Of a DNA stretch of 64,000 nt, positions 26,570 through 39,420 are shown one piece after another. The notes below the pieces were generated by a model, which saw nothing but the letters and a program-made list of their open reading frames with translations, was not told the DNA's origin and searched no databases. Source of the DNA: Apostichopus japonicus (lineage: Eukaryota > Echinodermata > Holothuroidea > Aspidochirotida > Stichopodidae); contig NC_092570.1 of NCBI RefSeq assembly GCF_037975245.1, positions 18,267,918 through 18,331,917 on the forward strand, written 5' to 3'. Within the stretch, counting starts at the first letter, position 1; each line of letters begins with the position of its first letter. Position numbers and translations under genes: made by a program.

Positions 26570-26795
26570 TAACAGGCTATCATTGCTAGAAGATTTCAAA
26601 AAGTACTTTTCTGGAGGTCTTTACTCTCCAAATTGTTCTCAGACATTTTTAAGGAACACACAAGATGACCGAATGTCCCGATGAGGAAAATTTCCTCGTA
26701 GGTTGTAATGAAAACAGTTTAAAAACTTTGACCAAAGGTGACCATATTTGAATATCTAGCATATTTGGGGCCAATACAGCATGTACCTTTTAGTC
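26570..26795 (+). repeat. Dispersed repeat, copy 1 of 2
   Basis: About 225 bases are clearly homologous, in the same orientation, to 34490-34740. Shared phrases include TAGAAG.TTTCAAAAAGTACTTT, TTCTCAGACATT-type sequence, GATGACYGAATGTCCC and GACCATATTTGAATATCTAG. The element class is unknown and no open frame is preserved. Confidence 0.75.
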
Positions 26796-27189
26796 CATAA
26801 GAGCTAACCTACATATATTCCCAAGATGGTGAAGCACCTCTGGAATGTGCTTAGTTTTCATACTTCATATGATCTACACAGCCCGTCTAGTCCTTCAAGA
26901 ACAATTGAGTTTTCAGATGCTAGCTGTTCTTTTCGTGATGGCACACATATAAACAAATTTCTCTTCTCCATCTGTGATTGGATGTGACCCTAACAAACCA
27001 CTAACTACTTAAAAAAATAATATCAGGCTTTACAATATCTGAATATGTAGACATATTGAGATTATGTCATATGAAAGGAAGTTTCAATTGATCTTCTTGA
27101 AGGGATCGAAGTAGTAAATATAGGCTTCATAGCCTAATATTCAACCCAGCCCCAGGACAAGATCTGTATTCTGTACAATCTACCCATTA

Positions 27190-27520
27190 AACAGCGAGGC
27201 CTGGGCACAGGGGACATGCCTGTATAATTAGTGAGGCCTGGGCAAAGGACATGCCTCTAAATAGTGAGGCCTGGGAACAGGAGAAATGCCTCTAAATACT
27301 GAGGCATGGGCACAAGGGGACATGCCTCTAAATGGTGAGGATTGTGCACTGGGGACATGCCTCTAAATAGTAAAGCCTTGGCACAAGGGGACATGCCTCT
27401 AAATAATGAGGACTGGGCACAGGGTACATGCCTCTAAATGGTAAGGACTGGGCACAGGGTACATGCCTCTAAATGGTAAGGACTGGGCACAGGGGGACAT
27501 GCCTCTAAATAGTGGTTGTA
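27190..27520. repeat. Minisatellite, unit about 36 bp
   Basis: About nine units of GAGGCCTGGGCACAGGGGACATGCCTCTAAATAGT type, with variation (RAGGACTGGGCACAGGG, and so on). Pure tandem array without open frame. Confidence 0.9.
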
Positions 27521-27869
27521 CCCCAACTGAGCACCATGTAACTTACAAAACTTACAAAAGTCAAAGAAAAAGAGTACATAGTGAACTTACTAGAATTTTG
27601 GTGCCCCTATTTAAATTGTTGGTGCCCCTCCAACTTTAAATTACTGGCTACAGAGTCCAATCCAGTGACACAACAGTAACCAATGCTAGAACTCCTAACG
27701 AAATCTATTGCGGCACACCAAAAGGCTTCAATTGACATCCTTTTCCAGCAAATCCAGTGTTGTTAGTTTAGTTTAGTAAAGGGTTAAGAAAGGAACAGAA
27801 GCTCATTTGCATCCATGTCCAGTGTCCATGTGGTGATCCTGGATCGGATTGCTTCTACCTCATTCTTAT

Positions 27870-29310
27870 CATGATTCAGTGCCCCTAGGCCTCCTTCTCA
27901 TGATTTAATGGCCCTAGGCCTCCCTCTGAGTGCTTCTACCTCTCCCTTCTCATGATATAGTGCCCCTAGGCCTCCCTCTGAGAGCTTCTACCTCACCCTT
28001 CTCATGATATATAGTGCCCCTGGGCCTCCTTCTCATGATATATAGTGCCCATAGGCCTCCTTCTCATGATATAGTGCCCCTAGGCCTCCTTCTCATGATT
28101 CAGTGGCCCTAGGCCTCCCTCTGAGTGCTTCTACCTCACCCTTCTCATGATATATAGTGCCCCTGGGCCTCCTTCTCATGATATATAGTGCCCATAGGCC
28201 TCCTTCTCATGATATAGTGCCCCTAGGCCTCCTTGTCATGATTTAGTGCCCCTAGGCCTCCCTCTGAGTGCTTCTACCTCTCCCTTCTCATGACATAGTG
28301 CTTCTAGGCCTCCTTATCATGATTCAGTGCCCCTAGGCCTCCTTCTCATGATATAGTGCCCCTAGGCCTCCCTCTGAGTGCTTCTACCTCACCCTTCTCA
28401 TGATATAGTGCCCCTAGGCCTCCCTCTGAGTGCTTCTACCTCACCCTTCTCATGATATAGTTCCTCTAGGCCTCCTTATCATGATTCAGTGCCCCTAGGC
28501 CTCCTCATGATTTAGTGCCCCTAGGCCTCCCTCAGAGTTCTTCTACCTCATCCTTCTCATGATATAGTGCCCCTAGGCCTCCTTCTCATGATTCAGTGGC
28601 CCTAGGCCTCCCTCTGAGTGCTTCTACCTCACCCTTCTCATGATATATAGTGCCCCTGGGCCTCCTTCTCATGATATATAGTGCCCATAGGCCTCCTTCT
28701 CATGATATAGTGCCCCTAGGCCTCCTTGTCATGATTTAGTGCCCCTAGGCCTCCCTCTGAGTGCTTCTACCTCTCCCTTCTCATGACATAGTGCTTCTAG
28801 GCCTCCTTATCATGATTCAGTGCCCCTAGGCCTCCTTCTCATGATATAGTGCCCCTAGGCCTCCCTCTGAGTGCTTCTACCTCACCCTTCTCATGATATA
28901 GTGCCCCTAGGCCTCCCTCTGAGTGCTTCTACCTCTCCCTTCTCATGACATAGTGCCTCTAGGCCTCCTTATCATGATTCAGTGCCCCTAGGCCTCCTCA
29001 TGATATAGTGCCCCTAGGCCTCCCTCTGAGTGCTTCTACCTCACCCTTCTCATGATATAGTTCCTCTAGGCCTCCTTATCCTGATTCAGTGCCCCTAGGC
29101 CTCCTCATGATTTAGTGCCCCTAGGCCTCCCTCTGAGTGCTTCTACCTCTCCCTTCTCATGATTGAGTGCCTCTAGGCCTCCTTATCATGATTCAGTGCC
29201 CCTAGGCCTCATCATGATATAGTGCCCCTAGGCCTCCCTCAGAGTGCTTCTACCTCATCCTTCTCATGATATAGTGCCTCTAGGCTTCCTTCTGATGACA
29301 TAGGTGCCTA
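27870..29310. repeat. Minisatellite with 29- and 52-bp monomers in a 493-bp higher-order unit
   Basis: Every monomer has CTCATGATATAGTGCCCCTAGGCCTCC. The 52-bp form adds CTCTGAGTGCTTCTACCTCACCC before the next CTCATGATA. The order of monomer variants repeats: the block starting at 28091 is nearly identical to the block starting at 28584, with offset 493, over some 350 bases. No long open frame crosses it on either strand. Confidence 0.92.
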
Positions 29311-29550
29311 TACTGCTATCATATTGGCCACTGTTACTTGTCAAAGGCCAAGTTTTCTGACATACATGTAGACCTACAGAAAATCCTTTATTAATTTCAA
29401 GACTGTCAATCTACAAGACCTGGATCAAGTCTGTTCTGAAATTTCTTACAAGTATTTAAATGTATTTACATAAAAAGCATCACACAAATTAATGATGATA
29501 TGCTTTGATAACAATGTAAAAACTTGTTTGCTTTTTTTGCCTTGTTTGTT

Positions 29551-29633
29551 GCAGGGAAATCCATCAGAGGCTTTACAGATGGAAAGAAAGTGAAAAGCAG
29601 ACTTCTGATTGGTTGATGATGTAGAGTACAGGT
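29551..29633 (+). other. Exon-like segment, possibly noncoding
   Basis: A pyrimidine-rich tract ending TTGTTTGTTGCAG is followed by 80-odd bases and a strong donor GTACAG/GTAAGC. The segment has no long open frame. An inverted CCAAT (ATTGG) lies close to the donor. It may be an exon of a plus-strand noncoding RNA, or chance. Confidence 0.25.
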
Positions 29634-29699
29634 AAGCAAATTGTGGATAGCGAGGCTTTCAAAACTATATAAATGCGATCCCACTGGACCTTAACACAA

Positions 29700-30985
29700 A
29701 GGAACACATGCTATATGTATACTGTGGGAGGGTTTTGTTACAAAGGGCCTTCTTGTGCAGGTATAATAGGATATATTCGAAGACAACAGTCTGACATGCA
29801 ACATGCACATGTAGAACTTGTACATCTTATCCAGTTTTGTCATAGGAGTCGATAAATCCTTAAATGATGGATACAAAGTTTCATTGCACATGGCCCATCA
29901 TATCAATTTTAGTGCATACCCCTATTGTAGAGTATGTAAACACACAGTCAAGTCTACTAGAGTGCTGTATCAAGGATATACTAAAATCTATGCTTGTTGG
30001 TGGAGTGTAACTAACATCAATTGGGGCTTTAACTGAGTACACATTGGTTAATATCAGAGCTTAATCTGTTTCACAACTCTTGGTTAGAGGAAGCAATGTA
30101 TATACACTGCATGTTACTTCACTAGACCTACATACCATGCAAAGGTCTGAGAGCAGGTACACAGCCCATCATTCAATTACAAGATATATATTGTGCCTTT
30201 AATACACACACAACTCAATGGATTGTGAAATAATAGCCAATGACAAAATCTCAAAACATTTATATGATTTAATCAAGGAAGGGGAAAGGGACAGGGTGGG
30301 GAAGAAAAGGGTAAAAATTGTTTTGGCAGAGGATAAATGATTTCAAATCAAATTGTATTTTAAATTTTTTAGACAGTTTCCCTTAGTACTCCTCCAAACT
30401 TACGACAGTACTTACATGTTTTTTGAATTTTTTTAGTTATCTGACTTGTGGAAGTAAAGGACCCAATACATTATTTATCAGTCAAAATGATTCTGGTTAC
30501 GGGAATGACTTGACTAATTTTGATTTCACTGACTTCATTTAGTGGTCATTTGTGTTGTCTGAAAATTCCAGTCTGTACACAAAAGTTTCTGTTTGACAAT
30601 CTTATCAAAAACTTATCTTTCAAACCAACACTGCCTTGACGGGCTGCACATGACAGTGCAATGCTGATTGACAAAATTGTCAGTGTGTCAAGCATGACTA
30701 AGATAAACTTGGTGGGTGAGAGCCACGTACGAGGGGTTGTCCTTATTACCAATATTAGTGCATTCCACTGACGTCAAAACAATTTTCATTGTGCACAACA
30801 GACCATGATACTGGATGCACTGTCCTTGTTCAAAATCCAGACCTGTTTACTAATTTGCAATGAGAATTAGTCTTCCTTAGTTTTATTGTTACAGAGGTAT
30901 CAAAGCATACAGTATTGACTGTGGTATTCCTGCCACTCCTTAGGGTCATTCACACCCCAAAGGACACTGCCAATTGGGACATAAC
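29700..30985. other. Unannotated intergenic DNA
   Basis: Only short frames; no domain, RNA gene or clear repeat recognised. Confidence 0.35.
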
Positions 30986-30990
30986 TTAGG

Positions 30991-31163
30991 GTGCTTTTAC
31001 CACTAGATCCGGATCAGATCTCCATGTCAGGATTTGATCCTGACATCGGAATCACTTCTGTAGTGTAAACGCAGTTCAGATCCTGATCTGATCCTCCTAT
31101 TTTGATGCTGGCAGAGACCAGGATCTGATCCGGACGTAGAGGTCAATGTTGCTATGTAAACAC
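30991..31163. mobile_element. Palindromic GGATCAGATC foldback element
   Basis: The left part GATCCGGATCAGATCT and the right part GATCTGATCCGGAC are inverted copies. Outer ends are weakly inverted (GTGCTTTTAC and GTAAACAC). Internal CAGATCCTGATCTGATCC adds further symmetry. No coding capacity; a short MITE or foldback is the best guess, and no target-site duplication is obvious. Confidence 0.4.
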
Positions 31164-32999
31164 TCCCGCATCGACAGTGACCCGAGATATCCGGTGACCT
31201 CATAACTTCACATGCATTCTCGTGTGATATTCTTGTCCTGTATCATGCACGTGCTAAATTCCTACATAGATTGAATGTGTATGCGCCCATGCATAGCGTA
31301 ATATTGCCACCCTAAGGCTATGCAACCATGACGACGAATGTTTTGCAGTATACGTACTATGCGATCTACGGCTGGGCATGACACATTTCCAATCCGATTT
31401 TTTTACCAACATCCGGTGAATAGCGGGGGAGAATCAGAGAATGACTCAAGTGTACCCAAATTCTCCCAGTCAATTTTGCGGTAGTAAACTGTAGACTTTA
31501 CCCAACTGTCCTAGACAATTCTTTCACTGGTTATCCAACATGCTGGAGATTCCTTTGAAGCTACTAAAAAATCCTGTTACTTCCCTTTCTAGTGGTCAAA
31601 CAATGTCCCTTTCACTTCCTTTACCAGTTACCTACATGTCTCAATTACTAGTTAGTTACCTATTGTCCCAGATATTGACTGCAATGACCACATTCATTTC
31701 TTTTACCAGGTACTACCTAATGTCCAGTTCATTTTTTTTACTAATTACTCTTAGATGTTTTCTTTTCTTCTCTATTTTACAGTTTCCTGCACAGAATCTG
31801 GATGAATAAATCCACTCTTTTGTTGAGGAAATGGTGATGTAAGAAGTGGGCAAGTGCCCCAAACTAAGAGGTAGACATCTCTTAAATAAAAATATGTAAC
31901 CAATTCAGATTTGTCTTAATATGTGGGGGGGGGGGCACGTGCCCCCACTTTTCCAAAAATAGCAAATGTGCCCGACTGGCAAATGAAATGTGCCCCTTTG
32001 ATGAAGAACTGTCTTTTGGATATCTTAAGCCTTTGTTAATTTTCATATTTTATTTTAATTATTTATATTTAATCTGTACAGGCTATTTTTAAAATGGCAT
32101 CCCATATCTTTTTGTAGAACGGTTAACAATAAACAATCTCAATAAATAAAAAAAAAACAATGTTGCAGCGCACCATAATAGTATTGATAGCATTATACTA
32201 ACACATATATATTTAAGTGATATGGCCGGTGTATCGGTTTATAGCATAACCAGTGGTGGTTGTGGAATGAGAAAGTGCCCCTCTGATGTTGTACCCCCCC
32301 AATTTTTGGAAGCTTCCTACCCCCGGGGAGATGGGATGGAGGACTATTGAAGTTCATGAAGGGAGAATAGACTTTAAACCATGAATTACGTACCAAAGAC
32401 CATGTCTGCCCCCATCCCCTGCCCCCATCCCCCGCCCCCCAGCAAGAAAAAAATGGAATGTATTTCATATATAGGTACAGTATGTGTGGTTGCTGAGGAA
32501 AGCTGTACCAAACCTGCTGACAAAGTGAATCATAAAAAAGGTTACAGAAGAGAAGGCTTCAGTTTCAGTACAAAATCTTTCCTTCCACTTTTATCAATTT
32601 GAGGACAAGCTTCATAGGTGATAAGGTCAAAGGTTAATATATCAGTCAGACTTGGATGTGTCACGTGATTGTTAAGTCTAGTCAGTGGTTCCCTTCACAT
32701 AACTATCAGGTCATCAAAAGTCCTAATTTCTCAGGGACAGCCTGGTCAAAATCCCCTCCATAAAAAATATTGACAAACAAACACACTATAATACTGCCCT
32801 GCTTTGAAAGAGGAAGTAGCAGTAAAAAATGAATGCCCTTTATCAGTTTATATAATCATCTACACAGAAAGGCACACTTGCATAGGTTTGTGTGGTGTGC
32901 AATGCAATTTTGTTCAATTTTCAATAAACAACTGAAGCAAAGATTGGCCCCCAATGTTAGCATACTAAAAGTTAAGTACAGGTTCTATCCTACCACATT

Positions 33000-33250
33000 T
33001 TTCTCAGAACATTAGAGGATAAGAACATCAGATTTCAGAACATTAGGTTAGACATTAAATTAGATTAGACATTAGATTGATAGACTAGATTACATATTAG
33101 ATTAGATATTAGATTAGACGTTAGATTAGATTTCAGACATTAGATTTCTGAACATTAGATTTCCAAACATTAGATTTCCAGAACTTTAGAGTTCATTTTA
33201 TCAGAACATTAGATTTCTTCAGAACATTAGATTTCTCAGAACATTAGAGG
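33000..33250. repeat. AACATTAGAT-type tandem repeat
   Basis: CAGAACATTAGATTTC, AGACATTAGATTAGA and TTAGATTAGATATTAGA units are repeated with irregular spacing through about 250 bases. Simple degenerate array. Confidence 0.85.
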
Positions 33251-34489
33251 ATTTTTGAAATTAGACAAATTTTACAAGTCTTCCTATGGGAACTATCTAG
33301 ATAAGGAAAGTAAGAATGGGAAGGAGAATGGTAGGTGCACTTGGCCGACAGTTTCCGAGGTACTTTACTGGATGTTCCAACCGTACAAAATCTTTTTAGA
33401 AGAACAATTTTGTTGCATACTTTGGGGAGCAGGAAGGAAGAGAAGAAAATATCCATGATCTTTAAAAGAGGGTTAATTGAGAAAACTGCAAGCAAACTAT
33501 ATCATAGTAATATTTCCTAATTAATAATGAACCCTAAACAAAGCTGACACTGATGACCTTGGTTTATATTAAACTATATGTAAATTAGGAGTGAATATGC
33601 ATTAGGGAACTCCCTAACTTACCACGTCCTCAACTACCAACCAATCACAGAAAAGCATTGCTCTATAGACAATATGCTTAAGTGCATCAGAGTATCCCTC
33701 TGGTGAAAAAAAATTGCAAATCTCAACAGCAACTTTCTTAACAAGTTTGTTTTAATACTTGGGCATGTCTTAGAAGAAATCTTACAAGAGGATTGGTTAT
33801 GTTTTAGCTCTGGTCTGTATGCACGGTTCATATGTACAAACTAGGCAGATTGGAATCTGTGGGAAAATCCTGCACCTACAATTGCAATAAAATGCTATAC
33901 AGCTTACGTACTTAATTAATTCAATATTTTGTGTTCCTTTCTTTCTTTTTTTGGTGAAGTTTTCGAGCCATGAAATCACGCCAATATGAGCAGAGGTTGC
34001 AACATTGCGTAATATGTGGAGCAGTTCTCTTTTCAGAATTTGTACCTTGATATTTGACACAGGTTTGATGATATGCAGTTAATGTGTTATCTAAGGTACA
34101 CATCCACAAATGTTTCATCCAAATGGTAAGCATATGTAGAAGTTAAGTCTTTTAGGAACAAGAAATATACAATTATGCAAATTTATGCATGAATGGTCCT
34201 CTACGATAGTTTTAGTCTGAAGGTAATAAGGTATATCACATTTGGCAAAATGTGATGCATGTGCGGGATGTACTGAACATGGCTATCATGTTTACACAAT
34301 GATCAACATTTGAATTGGGTATGTACATGTTTGAACTTTGGCAAAAAAAAAATTCAATGACAAAACATTTGATGTATGTTTAGAACTTTTGTGCAGACCA
34401 TATGGTCTTTTCTAGTACAAATTGACAACAAATGGATCTGGATAGGATATGTACAGACCATTTGGTTTTAATTAAAGGTAGTCTGTACT

Positions 34490-34740
34490 GTATAGGCTCC
34501 AAATTATAGCAGGCTGTAATTGCTAGAAGTTTTCAAAAAGTACTTTCCTGGGGGTCTTTGTTCTCCAAATTGCTCCCAGACATTCTAAATGAACAAACAA
34601 GATGACTGAATGTCCCCATCAAGTACATTTCTTCCAAGGTGGTAATAAAAACAGTTTTAAGAATTTTAACCAAATGTGACCATATTTGAATATCTAGCAT
34701 ATTTGGGGCCAATACAGCATACGTTTTAGCTATGCCAGGG
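34490..34740 (+). repeat. Dispersed repeat, copy 2 of 2
   Basis: Direct homologue of 26570-26795, including the end phrase ATATTTGGGGCCAATACAGCAT. Its presence twice within 8 kb, in the same orientation, marks it as a dispersed repeat and not a gene. Confidence 0.75.
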
Positions 34741-34744
34741 AACA

Positions 34745-36770
34745 TTTTAGTCTTCAAATTTGGTGAGGCCGTTTTGAAGGCCCTGAAATAAATTTGAAAA
34801 TATATATATACTACAGTTCCAGTGTACAAAAATGCTACATACATGTTTGCACTTGTGTATATCCATTTACCCATTTTGGAACAAAGACAAATTTTACTTG
34901 GTCCAAACTAGTCTGCAAGATCTTCAATACTGACTAACATGTGATAAAGACCTTGGCCTTGAACAAGACTGTATAAAACCTTCAACTTTAACTTGACATA
35001 ATCACAAACATTAGGTGTGAAAGTAAACATCTGTGTTATTCAAAGTACACAATGTGGTCTGTCAACATTTGATGTTCACTAACTTCAGTATAGTTGTATA
35101 TACAATGATAAACATTTCATGTCGTATATGCACTGTCTTCTTAAGTACACAAGACAACATAAATTAATGTTCATTACTTCAGAATAGATGTACATTTTCT
35201 AGTCGCTCTGAAATACACAACGACACAACAGACATTGGCAGAGCCAAGGTATTGATTGGGGGAGGGGTCAATTGATCTGTTACCAATCTCTGTCCTGGGG
35301 AGGGATTTAAGGACAGGGGTTGCCCCTTTCTTTTGAGAAATATTGGTATCATTGAGGATGCTTGATTGTCAAATTGTGCTTTTGAAGTTAAGTTTATTTT
35401 CAGTTTTGAAGGTCTAAACAAACCTATGATCCACCAAATTAGTAGGTTGGGCATGTGCCCTTGATGTCGATAATGTACAGTGGTCTTCAACAGTACATAT
35501 AATTTCAACTCAGTAGTACCTGTTAAACTTAATAAAATATATATATATATATGTGTATTTCTGCTAGATCCATAAGAAAGAGAGAAATTTATTTTACAAC
35601 CAGTAAAATTCACAAGTGCAAATTCTTACGCAAATTCTGAGGTAAGCAAACCCAATATATGACCACTGTAGTAGCAGTATATATGGAAATGATGTCATAT
35701 TTGGCAAATTTCCAAGTTATATTGACACAAAAAGGGGAAGAAAAAAAAACTTAGCATAGATAAAGTACAGAAGTTGTATTTTATGTTGAAAAAAAAGGAT
35801 ATTCATTTAGTAGGCCTTGCATTTAGATTTTTCCAAATCTGTTCACAGATTTTAAAAGTTTTCAGCATATACGTAGCGGCATGGGTCAAATGAAAATCAA
35901 AGGGGAAAAAAGACAAACTATATGGTCTGTAATTTAATTATTTAAGTAATAAACAGGATCCACGTAGTGGATATTTGCCTGGTGTCGATGAAAGAGCCTG
36001 TAACATGTCTTTTGTGTGAGTGGGCTATTGACTGGGGCGTTGTGCCAAGTATTCTAGCACTTGACAATGGAGTCACTCCAATAGCTATTCAACCTGTTAA
36101 ATGAACCCTAAAGCGTACCATTCATAAATTTCCTGGAAATTCATTTATATTTAGATGCTATTCAATTTCAAAAGGTTTTGCAAACAAGTTTTTGTATGAA
36201 ATATATTAACCAACTCACAGCAACTGCCCACTGTAGAGGGAAAAAAAGACTACCCCAAAAGGCAAACTTTGAAAATGGTACCCTCAAGCCTGGGAATGTT
36301 CAATGAAACAAAATTGTTGTGTCATGCAGGCAACCTTTGACTATGTTAGTACCCTTCTTATTCATGACTTCAACCTTTCATCTCTCCTATTGCTTTGAAG
36401 TTTCTTCAAAGTAATTTTCACAAACTTATAGTCCTCTTTCCATTCAAATTGACTTGAGTATACCCGCAATGATTGTAGGCTACGAAAGGATAAATCTTTT
36501 GGGTTTTAATATCAATCGTCAGATACAGTAAATATTGGCCTTTAAATGAACAACTTGTTGCAAATGAAGTTGTATGACTTTAATATATATATTAGTTTAA
36601 CCCTTATATAGTAAATATCCCTTTCACAACATTTGCTAAGACTTCATCAAACGGGCTCACTTATATTCACTCGTTTGGCTGCATACCAGACCTCGTATAT
36701 CTCGTGTGTTGTTTTGAGCTACCAGCTTTGGCATGAAACGTTTACCCCTGTGTCGGTTTGTTTGTCTTTC
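34745..36770. other. Unannotated intergenic DNA
   Basis: A short (AT)n microsatellite at about 35537-35552 and ordinary AT-rich sequence. No gene supported. Confidence 0.35.
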
Positions 36771-36772
36771 AG

Positions 36773-36953
36773 TAGTCTGAACAGGCCTTGTGCATCACAA
36801 CTCCTCAAGTGTAGGAAATGCAGATGAACTACACCTGGCCAGTCAGGAGGCTTTTTAAAACTACTGCCAGCCAATCACAAGCCATCAGACAGTCACATTC
36901 TGTTGGTCCTGGCCAATGAGAAATGGCAACGCATCAACTGCAGAACAGTACAG
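36773..36953 (+). other. Exon-like segment with CCAAT motifs, possibly noncoding
   Basis: Preceded by TTTGTTTGTCTTTCAG and ended by CAGTACAG/GTAATTG, thus bounded by a good acceptor and donor. Two CCAAT boxes (AGCCAATCA, GGCCAATGA) lie inside. Reading frames are short. It resembles the 29551-29633 segment at the donor (GTACAG before the GT). It could be an exon or a promoter-proximal first exon of a plus-strand transcript. Confidence 0.27.
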
Positions 36954-37289
36954 GTAATTGCGGTATACAGCTAACATATTACTTGGCACATGCTCATGGG
37001 AAATCGAGACTGGCGCTAATTGAAAATAGTTACAAGATCACACTGACGGAATTACAATCTACAAATTTTAATTTCAACTGACGATGAGGGAAGCAACCAT
37101 AAGCTAGCTATACAGCATGATACACTCTTGTGACAATGGGTTTCGGGCTGTTTCATAAATATTTGAATGGGCCAAACGTGTTACCATCAATCCAAATGAA
37201 ATTACCTACACAGTGAGGAATGATTAGTGCAGTACTAAGCTGCAATATTTAGTACACTAAATGTTAAATTGTGGGAATTTAAATTCTTA

Positions 37290-37539
37290 GGAGTGTTAGC
37301 TCAGTGGTTAACGCTGGTGCCTTACAATCATAAGGTCACAAGTTCAAGTCACTCCAAGATTAATCTATGTCGTCCAGTATCAGAGCTGTTGACAATTGAA
37401 AATTCATAATCTAGGACGTTAAATATGAATCTAAGAGACTGACTTCGGTCAGCTTGCAGCTTTGATAAGCCAATGATGGCTTCTTTGCGAGTTCCTGCTT
37501 GCAGGAGGATCTAAAGTACATACATACATACATACATAA
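37290..37539 (+). mobile_element. tRNA-derived SINE (family 1), near full length
   Basis: The head GGAGTGTTAGCTCAGTGGTT and the matching CACTCC allow a tRNA-like acceptor stem, but the anticodon arm is abnormal. The body ends in GCAGGAGGATCTAAAGTACA and a (CATA)n tail. The A/B box arrangement indicates RNA polymerase III ancestry. Same family as 14416-14634 and 45407-45640. Confidence 0.85.
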
Positions 37540-37624
37540 ATACAAGGGACTCTACTCATCTTGCATGTAATCATATTGTAAGCATATCACTCGTTGTATT
37601 GATCAGTAAGGTGAACTGCTATGT

Positions 37625-37745
37625 GACAAAGATTCCAAATTTGAGTTAAAATGTTGAATTGGAAGCCACATGACGTGTAAGTTGTAATCCATAAGCCCTT
37701 CGGGCTTCTCCCACGTTTTGTGGTCACTTAAGCGTGGTAAAAATA
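37625..37745 (+). mobile_element. SINE family 2, 3'-body fragment
   Basis: The stretch containing GATTCCAAATTTGAGTTAAA, GTAAGTTGTAATCCATAAGC and CTTCTCCCAC matches the minus strand of 47175-47280, where it follows a tRNA-like head. A fragment without its own head. Confidence 0.65.
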
Positions 37746-37749
37746 ATTG

Positions 37750-38955
37750 CTGAATATTATTACATGTTCTGCATTCTAAACGAGCTATATATATTGATGA
37801 TTTGAAACCAAGATGCTTACAGAGCATTATGAGTGACAACAAGAAACTTCAGAGCTTAATGGGGCATTCCCAGACCCAATAGTATTGAGTACATTAGTGT
37901 AGCGAATGCTGTTGCTGGGACAATGCTTTATAGAGAGATAAAAGACCCTAAAAACTACAGCAGAAATTCTGTAATGCTCAACAAACAGAAAACATCTTGA
38001 CAAAAATATTCTACAGTTTGTGCAACTGGTCAATAAAGATGGATAAAGAAAACTAAAAAGTGTGCAGTTTTCTTTCATCCTATTTAAATCTACCAGGAGA
38101 CCAATAGAATATATGTAAAGGGTTATTGTTAAACAGCTGTTAACGACTAACTGTTCTCCTAGGAACACAAAGAGAGTAAGCAAATAAAGATTTAAGGATT
38201 GATTGTCAATATTACATCTTAATATGTGTAATAAAGCAAAATCTTCCTACTTACTTTGATTCCCAACTGTTTGACCTTTGCTTGAAGAAATACATTTTTA
38301 TTCCCAACGATTCCCTTCAGTTTTATTGTTATTTTTTCTGTATTTTGTTTGTATTTATTTACTGCACATTAACCTATCAACAAAATTTATTCATTGCACT
38401 TAACATTAAAGTATTACCAAGGTATCTCAAACTAAACTAAGAAAGTTAAATAACTTGCTTTAAGGATCAGAAAGTTCAAAGAATTATTAACACAAGGAGG
38501 AAGAATGAAGAGTTACAAATGGGGAACCTGCAAGTTAAAGGGTGGGGGGGGGGGGATAAACACTCTTTGAATATTAACATCTTAATTTTTTTGTTTTATG
38601 TTGCATGTGGGGGAATGATAGAAATGTTATAGCATATGAAAGTGTCAGACACTAACTTAATTATTAACTTAATTAACAATTTACTGAGCTGCAGGAGAGA
38701 ACCCAACAACTAATTTGTGTATGGAATACTCAAGATAAACCTGCGGTCAGTGTGAGCTTTATCAATGATCCTTACACCTTTTGGAAGATTTATCTCACCT
38801 AACCATCACACTCACAGTCTAAATATCAACAAGATAGCCCAGGTCATAAAAATAAACATAGGTAACACCACACCATGTGTCTGGCTTGACTAAATATATT
38901 TGAAACAGCATTACAACTTACAAGTATTTAATTGGTAAGAGAGAAAACAACCCAG
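37750..38955. other. Unannotated intergenic DNA
   Basis: AT-rich, with a G run at about 38543-38555. No supported gene. Confidence 0.35.
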
Positions 38956-38959
38956 ATGG

Positions 38960-39420
38960 GAGAAGAGGGGAAGAGGAGGGGGAGAGTGGAAGAATGAAAA
39001 TTAAGTGTAAAAACATAAGCTTAATATTGACATGGGGGGGGGGGGGGGAATAGGGGGAGAATGGAAATTAAGTGTTAACATATAAGCTTAATATTAACAT
39101 GAGGGGGGGGGGAGAGGGGGAGAATGAAAATTAAGTGTTACAAAATAAGCTTAATATTAACATGGGGGGAGGGGAGAGAGGGAGAATGAAAATTAAGTGT
39201 TAAACATATAAGCTTAATATTAACCTGGGGAGGGGGAGAGGGGGTGAATGAAAATTAAGTGTTAACATAAAAGCTTTATATTAACATGGGGGGAGGGGGA
39301 GAAGTGTTAACATAAAAGCTTAATATTAACATGGGGGAGGGGAAGAGGGGGAAAATGAAAATTAAGTGTTAACATATAAACTTAATATTAACATGGGGGG
39401 AGGGGGGAGAGAGGGAATTG
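38960..39420. repeat. G-rich minisatellite, unit about 60-70 bp
   Basis: Seven or so units alternate a G-rich block (GGGGGGAGGGGGAGAGGGGG type) with GAATGAAAATTAAGTGTTAAC and ATAAGCTTAATATTAACATG. One unit is shortened near 39290-39320. The repeated G tracts on one strand could form quadruplexes. Confidence 0.92.

Noticed and set aside
27870-29310. CRISPR-like appearance of regular direct repeats
   Set aside because: The intervening sequences are themselves repeated, the DNA is eukaryotic, and no cas genes exist; it is a minisatellite.
37290-37360. A tRNA gene
   Set aside because: The acceptor and B box look right, but the anticodon arm is abnormal and several copies share a long non-tRNA body and tail, so it is a SINE.
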